Assembly: GCA_963580285.1 (NCBI GenBank)
Contig: OY757010.1
Location: forward strand, 68,036,406-68,100,405
Length of the DNA stretch: 64,000 bases
Direction: 5' to 3'
Source: Lucinisca nassula
Lineage: Eukaryota; Mollusca; Bivalvia; Lucinida; Lucinidae
Below are positions 1-9,968 of this stretch, one piece after another. Position 1 is the first letter of the stretch; every line of letters starts with the position of its first letter. The position numbers were made by a program, and so were the translations under genes. Below the pieces are notes generated by a model, which did not search any database, was not told the DNA's origin, and saw only the letters and a program-made list of their open reading frames with translations.

Positions 1-124
1 AGATGTCCAAAAGTATTTCGTTATGCCTCCTGATAGTAACCCTCGGTGGCTCGAACTACCCCTGTCTCGAACAGATTTTCGAGGTCCCAAAGGTGTTCGA
101 GCCATTGAAGTTCCACTGTATTAG
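1..124. repeat. pogo-like MITE, right end (cut by window edge)
   Basis: The last ~120 bases match the right half of the complete copy at 23026-23373, ending in the same 'gttcgagccattgaagttc' terminus followed by a TA. A 64-codon ORF here only reads through the repeat and is not a gene. Confidence 0.6.
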
Positions 125-149
125 TTTAAATAGGGCTAGAATATATTGG

Positions 150-206
150 GGGTCACTGACGAGGCCTAATGGAACTAAGTTGTCTGACTCAACTTGACGT
201 CGGTTT
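150..206 (+). other. degenerate hammerhead-like motif
   Basis: The stretch 'ggtcactgacgaggcc' resembles the hammerhead core at 948-993, but the CTGATGA box reads CTGACGA and no intact GAAAC box follows. It shares upstream and downstream sequence with the similar motif near 28463, so it is probably an old copy of the same retroelement terminus. Confidence 0.3.
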
Positions 207-940
207 TCATGTCTTTAATCCAAAGCAGAAATCTTAACAGAAGATATTAACTAGAGCCCAGGTACTGAGGGACTGTTTGGTCACCAAAACTGTTTTCATT
301 GTTGTTGTGGTTGTTATTAATTTCCATAGAAAAAAAATTCTTTATCATATCTTGCAAGTATTTAAACTATATAAATTTATAAATGATATATCGATGTTTA
401 CAAGAACACCAGAAACAAAGCAATCAGAATCTGTTGCAAATAGTTTCTAAACTGGGATCTTTCACCATCCCCTATATTAATAAAGTATCAATAAAATGGT
501 TGTCACTTAATTCTGCATTATCTATCCCCACTTAGAACACCTAGATAGAATAACTGCGGAATAAGAACAATTGCGTCCCGGTTTTTGTGACGGTTTGGGG
601 CAAAACGTCTCCAGCACGAAACGTCCTATTACCACGGTAGTCACCAGTTTTACCCTCACCCGCTGCTATTAGATTGGTCTGTCCTTAAAATCCGACTAGA
701 AAAATCCGTAAAACGTCTCCCCGTACATCAACCATAGTGCAGTTTATATTTTACTTTTGGTCCTTTGAGATCAGCGTGAATATTCTGAGAAATCAGAAAT
801 AATTTATTAGTTTAGACTCAAATTCTAGACAGGTTTTTAATTATTTGGACTTCATTTTGATTTATATCAGTCTTTGAATCGACTGCCTATTCGAAATTCG
901 CAAAATTGCAGTATGCTTCCTCTGGCTTTCGTTGCCGGAT
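207..940. other. AT-rich stretch, no gene recognised
   Basis: No ORF, splice pattern or repeat was recognised. It lies between two hammerhead-like motifs and may be part of one decayed retroelement. Confidence 0.4.
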
Positions 941-947
941 CATTACA

Positions 948-993
948 GGGTCACTGATGAGGCTTTGTTAGCCGAAACTACGTAGTATGACCC
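948..993 (+). ncRNA. type I hammerhead ribozyme motif
   Basis: All core boxes are present in order. Stem I is GGGTCA (948-953) pairing with TGACCC (988-993). The CTGATGA box is 954-960. Stem II is GGC/GCC (961-963, 971-973) closing a 7-nt loop. GAAA is 974-977. Stem III is CTAC/GTAG (978-985) with no loop. The predicted cleavage triplet ends at A987. Very short, almost loopless stem III type I hammerheads are known from Penelope-like retroelements and retrozymes. Assignment to such an element is inference, since no reverse transcriptase lies nearby. Confidence 0.72.
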
Positions 994-1194
994 ATCTTCT
1001 TTCTTATGAATATTTTCATTGCTCTTAAAGGAACTCGTTTTTTTTTTTTGTTTTTATTAACTCGTTTTTTTGTTTTTATTGTTCGATTGTGCATACTCTA
1101 AAAAGCACTAGCCAGTTCTATGTCGTCAAAGAAATGCGATAAGATATTTTCTATAACAAAAATAAATTTTTGATTGATGAAATCACATACGTGT

Positions 1195-1402
1195 ATTCTT
1201 AACCAGGGCGAGTATAATTGAACTCTGCTATACTTTCTAATACCGATTTCATACTGAATGGAATTTGCTACCTAAAGAAGCACAGGATCATTTCAAAATT
1301 TAGGGATGTCAGGTTGTGTTTTCTTCAAACTCTATTCGGGAAATGCGTAGGCCCAAATCAGACGCCTCAGAAGACGCCATTGATCTGGACCTGCACTGTT
1401 TT
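1195..1402. repeat. MITE-E copy, interrupted by SINE S1
   Basis: The sequence 'gaactctgctatactttct ... cagatcaga' is shared with 3700-3965 and 29395-29640. It contains the family's central dyad built from 'cagacgcc' and 'gacgcc...gatctgg'. The S1 copy at 1414-1713 is inserted near its right end. Confidence 0.5.
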
Positions 1403-1413
1403 ACCATCACCCG

Positions 1414-1713
1414 TTGGCCCCCGCCCATCGGGGTTTGAAGAAATATATGGGCTGCATGATGATTCCACGCAGAGCTGAATCCGGCCGCACGCGAGTACTG
1501 GTGAACCGCTTAGAGGCCCTAAGCCTGCCCAGGCAAAGCGGTGCGAGTCGGACCGTCCATGCTTATAAACCCTATTGGTTTCATTGGGCGACAGGGCTTG
1601 AGATGTCATTTCATCTCAATGTCGGGTGAAAGTCCCACAAAATTAGAAGCAATGTCTCAAACAGACCTTTATAGTGTTGACGGGGACGTTAAACATCAAA
1701 TCAAACAAACAAA
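1414..1713 (+). mobile_element. SINE-like element S1, full length
   Basis: Runs from 'ccccgcccatcggggtttg' to a (CAAA)n tail and is flanked by a perfect 11-bp target-site duplication, accatcacccg, at 1403-1413 and 1714-1724. At least fourteen other copies lie in the window in both orientations. No tRNA-like head is evident. The 3' end carries a gacggggacgttaaac-type domain shared with S2 and S3. Confidence 0.88.
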
Positions 1714-1949
1714 ACCATCACCCGCTATTTGGAGCGTAGCTGTTGCAGCGTAGCTCCAGTGAGATTAGAAGTGATTTCGGCACTACTTTCAGTGTTACTG
1801 CTTATGACCCAATCACCAGTGAGAACATAGTCCCCCGTGTTAACGTAGTAGATTATTACGCCATGCGGTATCTTCTTATAGACTGCTTCACAGACCACTA
1901 CTTCAAATGGAATAGATGAATATTTTTAGTAGATGAAGTGTGTAGCAGT

Positions 1950-2275
1950 CTAATCTTTTTATAGTTCAGTTCATATAACCCAGTTTACAACCCATTTGTA
2001 CCATAAAATCCCAAACCTGGCAACTTGCAAACAGGACAAACCCAGATCAGATACCACAGAACGCGGAACCTCATTATGACCTTCATTGAATACTTACAAA
2101 AAGGTTCAGCCATTTTTGCCAAATATTTCGTGGAAGCCACAACCTGACATCCCTGATTTTAAAATGAACTCATTCCATACTGATATAAGGTGTTGAGGAT
2201 TCCATTCGTTTAAAATGGGTTAAGTTCGCAGTGTGGGTCGATAATGTATTACCAAAATAAGACAGTTGGAATGAG
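1950..2275. repeat. MITE-E-like copy, diverged
   Basis: Contains 'cccagatcagataccacag' and 'aacgcgg' near 2041-2068, then a segment resembling the outer part of MITE-E in reverse orientation. Boundaries are approximate. Confidence 0.35.
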
Positions 2276-2427
2276 TTTGCACAGGAACACATCAAGGCTT
2301 ATATTGTAAGCAGTAAAATTTGCAGTTTAGACACAGATGAGACGCCACTTGTTGTAGCGTCTGATCTGGGTCTGCTATGTTGGCCCTAAAAGGCTGCTAG
2401 ACATATACTCAGAGTATGGGTTAATGT

Positions 2428-2456
2428 GTGTGTGTGTGTGTGTGTGGGGGGGGGCA
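2428..2456. repeat. (GT)n microsatellite with G run
   Basis: A dinucleotide GT tract followed by a run of G. Confidence 0.9.
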
Positions 2457-2519
2457 ATGCTACTTTTTAAAGCGACCTGTCTGCGTCCTAGGCATGTGAC
2501 CATAAATAAAGCAAATTAT

Positions 2520-3235
2520 CTGAATATTCCGATCATTTTTGGCATTCGGATTGATATTGACAATACCTAACCCATGAGGCTGTTTTATGCAAGATTACTT
2601 TATGAATGGCCTCGCTGAGGCAAAATAATATAAAAAATGAATACGGAGTATAACATCTAAACCCGGCTTTGCTCATTTTCGGCATACAGGTTGATATTGA
2701 CAATAATCAAACCAGAAAATTGCCTTATGCCAAATTACTTTACAAACGGCCTCGCCTAGGTAAACTGAAAAATTATTTCGAAGTGTACTTTCTAATCTAC
2801 TTGGAATATTTTTGACAACTGTTAGCATACAGATAGATAATGTACCGATCTAACCAACGCGATTCCTGAATGTCCAATTTCTTTATTTTAGCCAAGGTAA
2901 AAAATTCACCCACTGACACGGTCGTATAACTTTCAAACCGACGGGTATATTTTTATAATGTTTTGCATGCAGATGTAAATGGACAAGATCAAGCTAATGA
3001 TATTGTCTAATGCCAGATAGCTTTATAAACAGCCTCACCGAGGCAATTTTTAAAGACTGATTACGGATGTATAACTTATAAACTGCTGGGAAAATTATGA
3101 TAATTTTTCACATGAAGATAAACATCATCAAGGCGTAACCAAGGAGAATGTCTAATGCAAGATAAATAACCTCCCCAAGGTAATTTTTCAAAAACTGATT
3201 ACATAAAATAACTTTAAAGCCGCAAAGCAATTGCA
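2520..3235. repeat. ~140-bp tandem array, about five diverged units
   Basis: Successive units begin near 2534, 2674, 2809, 2948 and 3098. Each carries 'ggcatacag..gat', a 'gacaa...aacc' segment and 'cggcctcgccgaggcaaa'. The block at 39120-39300 contains the same unit type. This resembles the tandem cores of non-autonomous molluscan mobile elements. Confidence 0.65.
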
Positions 3236-3249
3236 CAAGCCGCAGTTAT

Positions 3250-3496
3250 TGCACGAACTATAGCTCAGCAGAAATCTTCAAGTAAACTGTAGAACTGCAT
3301 GGTTGCTGTATTGCTCAAAAACATTGATTGTGGGTACTTTATAAAACTGCCTCGTCAAGGCGGTTCAACCAATTCCCCGCAATCAATGTTTTGAGCAGAG
3401 ATAAGAAAATATCACAATCTTGTATCTTAAAATTTCCATTTTTTTTGTGCCAAAAATTTGACAATGTATTTATACAGGCGTGTTTTCGTGATGGTT
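3250..3496. repeat. MITE-A copy, diverged
   Basis: Holds a decayed central palindrome ('actgcctcgtcaaggcggtt') and ends with 'acaggcgtgttttcgtgatgg', the right terminal repeat of MITE-A defined at 63411-63691. Confidence 0.55.
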
Positions 3497-3699
3497 GTTG
3501 CGGGGTCTACACCTTAGCGTGAGTTAATTTCAATATAGGTCTTGTTGCTTTAACACGACTTCTGGCCCAGAATAGCTTCAAACAGCTATGTTCATTGGAT
3601 CAATATGAGCCTGAATTAAAATACCAATCAGACGCTAAATCAAATTATCAAAGCTACGCTCCATCAGCACTCTCAGTGCTTTGATTTTAGATTGGTCTA

Positions 3700-3965
3700 G
3701 AGAATATAATTGAACTCTGCTATATTTTCTATAACTGAGCACTTTTAACCCATTTTGTACTGAATGGAATCTGCTGTATTATATGAGCACAAGATCATTT
3801 CAAAATTTAGGATGCCAGGTTGTGTTTTCTTCAAATTTATTTTGAAAATAGTAAATTGTTTGCCAACAACGTAGGCCCAGATCACAAGCCACAGAAGGTG
3901 GTATTTGATCTGGATCTGCAATGTTTGCCAATTACCCGTTGGGGTATCCTGTACAAAATAGGCAT
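3700..3965. repeat. MITE-E copy
   Basis: Parallels 1195-1402 over most of its length: 'gaactctgctatattttct', then 'caagatcatttcaaaattta', then 'taggcccagatcac' and the return arm 'gtatttgatctggatctgca'. The dyad arms are imperfect. Confidence 0.55.
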
Positions 3966-4392
3966 TTTGTAGTAAGACAATATTCACTCTGCGGCCATTG
4001 CCCCAAAAATGAGTCTTCGCTTAGCACACATATTAATTAGTGCAGTACTAAAATGACAAAATTTACCATGGGTATGTTGGATAATATGCCAGTTAATAAT
4101 AATAGTTCGTCTGTCACTACTGACAATGGCCAATCTTAATCATATTTGAGAAATGTTACTATTTGTGTGTTCTAAGCTGGCTGATGAGACCGATTCTAGC
4201 TCTGAACTGTCTGTTGCAAATAGATCAACAAAGGCTAGAGGAAGACAGCTCTGTTGCTGATGCCTTAGTTCTGGCTTTGTGCTGTGTGCGTTTCTGCTCA
4301 GCTTCACTGATTCTTTTTGCCTCATATTCATTGGTACCCCTTTTGATGAGACCTCGCCACTTTGCCCTGTCCTATGCAATTCGTTCCCACGA

Positions 4393-4731
4393 AACCGGCC
4401 CCGATAGCTCAGTTGGTAGAGTGTCGGCTCCGGGGAACGGGAGGTCTCGGGTTCGATCCCGGGCCGCGACATACCAAAGTCGTTAAAAATGGTACTAGCT
4501 GCTCCTCGTTTGGCACTCAGATTTACGGGGTAGAGCTAGGACTGGTCGATCCAGTGTCAGGATAATGTGACTGGGTGTGGTATCATGTAATGTGTCTGGG
4601 ACATGATACTTCAGTGAGGCAGCACTATAAAAGTGAGCATTGAGCTCCCTGTCGCAACCAGACACCGTCGTGATATGACTGAAAAATTGTTGAAAGCGAC
4701 GTTAAACCCGAATTCACAAACACACACACAC
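4393..4731 (+). mobile_element. tRNA-derived SINE S3, full length
   Basis: A tRNA-like head has box A (tagctcagttggtagagtg) and box B (ggttcgatccc). A ~230-bp body ends in 'gcgacgttaaaccc' and a (CA)n tail. Flanked by a perfect 12-bp duplication tcgttcccacga (4381-4392 and 4732-4743). It is inserted in the LINE relic. Near-identical copies are at 32024-32379 and 44631-44997, so the family was recently active. Confidence 0.92.
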
Positions 4732-5104
4732 TCGTTCCCACGACTCTGTTGGAATGTTGAAGTCCCTGAGGGAGGCTTTGAGGGTGTCCTTGTAGCGCTT
4801 CTTCTGACCGCCTTGGGAGCGTTTGCCCATTTCTAGTTCTCCATAAAGAATTTTCCTCAGGCATTCTGGTACCATGGCCTGTCCATCTTAACTGAGCTAG
4901 TTTTAGAAGAGTATGTACACTTTGCTATATGCACCCTGCCCTGTTCAGGACTTCTGCCACTTAATCTTTAAGAATTTTCTAAGACAGCTAGTATGGAAGT
5001 GATGCAGTCATTTGGCGTGTCGTTGGTAAACTGTCCATGTTTCATATGCATACAATAGTGTTGGCAGCACCACAGCTCTGTGGACTTTCAGTTTTGTGTC
5101 AAGT

Positions 5105-5716
5105 AGAAGTAAAACAAAGATCAGGAATCGATACAATTAACCTACTCCACCCATCAAAGACACCAAATGGAAAGAAACACCAACATTAAGCGACCAGACC
5201 ATAATGGAAACCTAAACAAAGGAAGACCATAAGGACAGTTACTTTCCCACAAAATGGCCATATGGCCGTCCAAAATAAAAAGACACAAGTGATACACACA
5301 GTAAGTAACAAACAACGACATAAATACACCGCCACAGAAGAACCGCCTTGGAACGGTCAGTGGAAAGATTTCCACTGGGGGGTGGGGGGGGGGGCTTAAA
5401 TCGATTTTACGTGGCCACAATCCTCGCCCTTACTTCCGTCGCGATTTAGACAAATAATTTGTTCAGTCCGCATGAAGGCCCCCTAACTCATCAGTGCAAC
5501 ATCTCCGTGAACACAAAAAAAATCAAAGAACCACAGAGGTGAGACAACGGTGAGGACTCGACAGCAAGAAACCACTGAAATGCTGGAGCAAAAGAAAACC
5601 AACAGTTAGACTCCTAGACTCCAATGGGCCCGACCAGAGACAGAGCATCAGGCACCAACCAACATTACCTTGAATTAGATCTCTCTAATTCTCAATAAGC
5701 CTTTACGTTGGAGTTT
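5105..5716. mobile_element. R560 dispersed repeat, full copy
   Basis: Inserted in the LINE relic with AAGT on both sides (5101-5104 and 5717-5720). Shared with 49497-50062 almost end to end, and in part with 8302, 14018, 27772 and 61467. Holds a G-run of variable length near 5385. The minus strand keeps a hydrophobic reading frame of ~88 codons. No transposase or reverse transcriptase is seen, and the class is unknown. Confidence 0.75.
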
Positions 5717-5911
5717 AAGTCTGATTCCACTTCGATCACAGACACCACCATGTAGTCGGCCAAATGCTGCACTAGCTTTGGCAATCCTGGCATTGACTTC
5801 ATCATCAATGTGCACGGCTCTTGACAGTGTGCTCCCAAGGTAGGTGAACTTGTCTACCACTTGCAATCTTTGACCTTCCACTGTGATGGTGGGCTCTTTG
5901 TAAGGCTTACC

Positions 5912-6138
5912 AGGTGGCCGGCACGGTCTCGTGACTTAAATCCAACAGAACATGTGTGAGCCATTCTTTACAGACGTATCTCACAGGGCGATCATCAACC
6001 AATGACTAAAGAACTCTAAAACATCTTTGACATGAGTGGGAAACACTAGCTTTACAAACTGTTCAAAGTTTGGTTCGTAGCATGCCTCGGCGATGGCAGG
6101 AGTGATGTGCTGCTCGAGGTGGTCATACACATTACTAA
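5912..6138 (+). pseudogene. Tc1-like transposase C-terminal fragment
   Basis: The + strand reads 'RWPARSRDLNPTEHV', a stop, then 'AILYRRISQGDHQP', and after a shifted middle part 'SMPRRWQE', a stop, 'CAARGGHTHY' and the final stop. These match the last third of Tc1 transposases (WPAxSPDLNPIEH...SMPRRCRA...ARGGHT). Two internal stops show it is inactive. Confidence 0.8.
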
Positions 6139-6189
6139 AAGCAATAAGTGTCTGATTTGCGCATATCTATGACATTTGAAATAATCTGC

Positions 6190-6732
6190 TGCATTGCTAC
6201 CCCTGGAAAGTTATGCTTGCTTTAGGATTTGTTGGGCAAAAAAGTGACCTGTTTTTTTCGCGCGCCTCCCCACTAAAACTATTCTGGGGGATTGAAGCCA
6301 CCCCCCCCCCCCCCCCACATCCCGAAAAATTTTGGGTGTATGGCCCAACCGACCTCTAAAATTTATATCTGAGGGTGTCTGGGGTAAAAAATGCCTGAAA
6401 ATTGATGCTGATAAAACATGCTGCAAACAGTGAAAATGGGCAGTGCCAAACACCTTAATTGTTGCCTTGACAGCTGTGTGAAGATTAAAATGTGGTCAAA
6501 AATTCATGTGAAAACACACTTTTTGCCAACTTTGAGATGACCCCTCTTTACCATGACAACAATGATCAAGTCATGAAAGGTTGCATTTGAAAGGCTACTG
6601 CCTAATGAACATTCATACCGAGTTTGGTGTAAAACAGACCATCCATTATGAAACAATGGCAAGTTGAAGTTGCTGTCAGGTGCAACACTGTGAAAATCAG
6701 CGAAATTCACAAAATCCCTGAGTGGTAAAGGG
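6190..6732. repeat. piggyBac-like MITE, left-truncated copy
   Basis: Very similar to 7395-8036 from 'gctacccctgga' to the terminal 'ctgagtggtaaaggg', which is followed by TTAA (6733-6736). The left terminus is missing. Confidence 0.7.
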
Positions 6733-6856
6733 TTAACATGTTGCAGATAAAGTTATTCATCTTTCTGAATCGTTGTTTCATCATCATTTTCCAACACTGT
6801 TATACTATATGAGGAAATATGTGTTTGCTCCTTTAATTGTTTTGAGCAGTGTATTT

Positions 6857-7161
6857 TTGTTTGTTTTGTTTGATCTGAGGTTTAACGTCCCCGTCAACAC
6901 TGTCTAGGTCATTATGGAGACGTTGCTTCCAATTTTGAGGGACTTTTACCCGACATTGAGATGAAATGACATTTCAAGCCCTGTCGTCCAATGAAACCAA
7001 TAGGGTTTATAAGCATTGACGGTCCTACTCGCACCGCTTTACCTGGGCAGGCTTAGATCCTCTTAGTGGTTTACCAGTACTCGTGTGCGGTCGGATTACA
7101 GCTCTGCGTGGAAGCATCATGCAGCCCATCTATTTCTTCAAGCCCCGATGGGCGGGGGCAT
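6857..7161 (-). mobile_element. SINE-like element S1
   Basis: Reverse orientation, tail to the left. Flanked by a 13-bp duplication with one mismatch (6844-6856 gagcagtgtattt; 7162-7174). It interrupts a MITE-A remnant whose right end, 'aataggcgtgtcttcgtaatg', follows at 7175-7196. Confidence 0.85.
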
Positions 7162-7394
7162 GAGCAATGTATTTGAATAGGCGTGTCTTCGTAATGAATG
7201 CCAATGGACAAGGTCACAACAGTGTGATATTCTTGTCTCTGATATTCTTGTTCTGTGTAAAGAGAATCCTCTGTAAAACATGGACTGGGTTTATGTGCTG
7301 GGACTCTAGCAAACAGTGAAGACCCAGATCAGGCACCACAGAACGCGGCGTCTGATCAGTGCCTAAACAGTTTGCATAAAATACAGTTATTTAA

Positions 7395-8036
7395 CCCTTT
7401 ACCACTCAGATACGTGTTTTTACGTGTCTGCACCCCCCCCCCCCCCCACACACACACACACATTTTAAGCCCCAGAAGCACCTAAAATCTGCATTTCTAC
7501 CCCTGGACAGTTATGTTTGCTTTAGGATTTGTTGGGCAAAAAAGTGACCTGTTTTTTCGCGCGCCTCCCCACTAAAAATATTCTGGGGGGGGGGGATTGA
7601 AGGGGGGCAGCACCCCCCTCACATCCCGAAAAATTTTGGGTGTATGGCCCAACCGGCCGCTAAAATTTATATCTGAGGGTGTCTGGGGTCAAAGATGCCT
7701 GAAAATTGATGCTGATAAAACATGCTGCAAACAGTGAAAATGGCCAGAGCCAAACACCTTAATTGTTGCCTTGACAGCTGTGTGAAGATTAAAATGTGGT
7801 CAAAAATTCATGTGAAAACACACTTTTTGCCAAGCTTGAGATGCCCCCTCTTTACCATGACAACAACGATCAAGTCATGAAAGGTTGCATTTGAAAGGCT
7901 ACTGCCCAATGAACATTCATACCGAGTTTGGTGTAAAACAGACCATCCATTATGAAACAATGGCTAGTTGAAGTTGCTGTCAGGTGCAACACTGTGAATA
8001 TCAGCGAAATTCACAAAATCCCTGAGTGGTAAAGGG
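7395..8036. mobile_element. piggyBac-like MITE, complete
   Basis: Begins CCCTTTACCACTCAG and ends with its exact inverse, with TTAA on each side (7391-7394 and 8037-8040). CCC...GGG ends and a TTAA duplication are the hallmark of the piggyBac superfamily. There is no coding capacity. Confidence 0.85.
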
Positions 8037-8050
8037 TTAAGGGTTAAAGA

Positions 8051-8666
8051 CATCACGAGAACACGCCTATATAATTTTGCCCCCCCCCCCCCCCCGCCCT
8101 GGAACTTCACTTTTATATTGTAAAACTGGGGTTTACAGGGGAAAACTTTATTTTTATTGTTTCTGCTCTAAAATATACATTGTGGGTACTCGTTAGAACC
8201 GCCTTGATGAGGCGGCTCTAACGAGTACCTACAATCTATATTTTGAGCAGATAAGAAAAAATATCACAATTTTTCATCTAAAAAAAATTCGATTTTTCGG
8301 AGGTAAAATAGAAGTGAAAGCAATGATACGGAATCGATACAATTAACCCACAGCCCCCATCAGAGACATCAAGGGAAAGAAACACAAACATGAAACAACT
8401 ATACCCTAATGGAAAAATCACTAGCGGAAAGCCAAAAGGACAGTAACTTTCCCACAAAATGGCCAATTGGCTATCCAAAACAAAATAATATAAGTGATAC
8501 ACATACTCAAAGGCGAGCCATAACAAAAATAAAACACGACAGAAGAACCACCTTGGAACGGTCAGTGAAACGAATTCCACTGGGGGGGGGGGAGCTTAAA
8601 TCGATTTTACGTGGCCCTTAAATAACTAAGTTTTCAATGTATTTGTATAGGCATATTTTCGTAATG
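8051..8666. mobile_element. MITE-A with nested R560
   Basis: Left terminus 'catcacgagaacacgcctat' and right terminus 'taggcatattttcgtaatg' are inverted repeats. The centre (8187-8255) is a near-perfect palindrome around 'ccgcctcgatgaggcgg'. An R560 fragment lies inside at 8302-8620. Confidence 0.75.
8302..8620. repeat. R560 fragment
   Basis: Shares 'aatagaagtgaaagcaatga', 'cccacaaaatggccaattgg' and the terminal G-run with the other R560 copies. The part right of 'ttttacgtggcc' is missing. Confidence 0.7.
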
Positions 8667-8669
8667 CAG

Positions 8670-9415
8670 CGTGTTTTTGTAAGAAAACAGTCTAAGTTCC
8701 TGTTCAAGAACATTTTCCGAGACAATCGCTCACTAGCGCTGTAAGTGCTTTGAACAGTGGTGCTAATTACTTTACAAACATGATGACCACTAGGTGGGCT
8801 GTGAAAATTATTCCTGAATGAGATCTATCACTATTTACACCTCTGAGAACATTTAAGGACAATAAAATGGTCAGATATGTAAACATCAGTTACTACTGTC
8901 ACGACAAGTAGATCATAAATTACTACGCATTAAGGGGGAAGAATAGTTTCCTCATTTTTGTTTACCAAGGGACACTTTTGGGGTCGACTGTTTGTCACTG
9001 AACTAAGCACAGTAGCTTTCTGTTGTCGATGTCCACGTGACTATCGCTGATTTGTAGGCAATTGAGGGAGCGTTTATTTATAGAAATAGCCCCACTTTCC
9101 TTATCATTGTGAGGTTATCTATAGAATCTTGACGGTTTGGCCAACCCTGATCAGACGCCAAAATTCAGGAATTTAAGGGTTAAACGAAACGTTCTAGTTC
9201 TAGTCCTAGTTCAGCGTATTTTTTTTTTTTTTTTTTTCAAAATTGCCCCACAAGTGTTGTCGGTTTTCTCTGGGTACTGTATTTTCGCCTACCTCTGATT
9301 AACAATCGGCTTGATATAAGGGAAATAATCTTGAAGGGGCCCCAAAACCAAATGAAAAAAGGTATTTTCAGTGCTTTAATTGCTTCGTTGTACCTCCAAT
9401 CTGCTTTCCTCTGAT
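8670..9415. other. No gene; contains decayed SINE S6 tail
   Basis: Bases 9255-9356 resemble the 3' half of the SINE at 58396-58590 (acctctgatt...aataatcttgaaggg...aaaccaaa). The rest gives no recognisable feature. Confidence 0.4.
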
Positions 9416-9419
9416 CTTA

Positions 9420-9532
9420 TCCCCTTCGAATAGGGAACACATTTAAAGGGGAAAAATCGCTCCTCAGTGGCAAATTCTTTTCTTTATATTGAGTCAAATT
9501 ACTTTTGAATGAGTTGCCTCCCCTGAAAGTGT
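9420..9532. repeat. MITE-D fragment
   Basis: Carries 'atcgctcctcagtggcaaat' and ends in 'gagttgcctcccctgaa', the inverse of the MITE-D left end at 14584. Confidence 0.5.
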
Positions 9533-9859
9533 ACTTACTTTCCTTCACATCCCATTCAACATTATGGCAGGTAGCCTGAAATTTTGCCTATATACCGTTG
9601 GTAAAACGTCTCTGCAAAATTGTTCTGGTGAACAGGATACTGTTTCCGTAGTGCTGAATTTTTCATTATAAGCAAATGAGATAAATTAACTAAATATTTA
9701 GTGTTATAATGTACGAGACTGGAATTTTACTACAGAGAAATGAAAGAAAAGGACACGTTTGTTTCAATCTAGTTAACAGTAATATTTTAAAGCGTACATC
9801 AGGCTGACAAGTCCATGTAATATACACTCTTATAAACGCCACTTTGTAAAGAAAATAAT

Positions 9860-9968
9860 GAGGTTTAGAGGGTATACATTATTTTCACATTTCTGCTCGG
9901 TTACGTAGATTGTGGGTGCTCGTTAGAACCGCCTCGTTAACGAACACCCACAATCTCTGTTTGAACTG
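9860..9968. repeat. Hairpin of the MITE-A/B central type, shortened
   Basis: 'gattgtgggtgctcgttaga' folds back on 'taacgaacacccacaatc' around a shortened centre. Confidence 0.6.

Larger units (their letters stand above)
4159..5909 (-). pseudogene. LINE (non-LTR retrotransposon) reverse transcriptase, C-terminal relic
   Basis: Read on the minus strand from 5909, the pieces give a typical LINE polymerase C-terminus: 'KFTYLGSTLS', 'DDEVNARIAKASAAFGRL', then after an interruption 'TKLKVHRAVVLPTLLYAYE', 'TWTVYQRHAK', a stretch 'SQGGQKKRYKDTLKASLRDF', and finally a zinc-finger-like tail 'SICNRQFRARIGLIS' ending in a stop at 4161-4159. Several in-frame stops and shifts (for example after QRHAK) show it is dead. 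R560 (5105-5716) is inserted between the residues IRL and DTKL, and SINE S3 (4393-4731) near the WER/IAQ region. The 5' part is missing, replaced by a Tc1 fragment. The clade is not determined. Confidence 0.85.

Noticed and set aside
4400..4472. Functional tRNA gene
   Set aside because: Has box A and B, but the same sequence with the same body and tail recurs at 32030 and 44636 with target duplications, so it is a SINE head.
5455..5510. Hammerhead-like boxes on the minus strand of R560 (CTGATGA ... TGAAC)
   Set aside because: GAAA lacks one A, stem I does not pair, and the 49.8-kb copy has the same defects.
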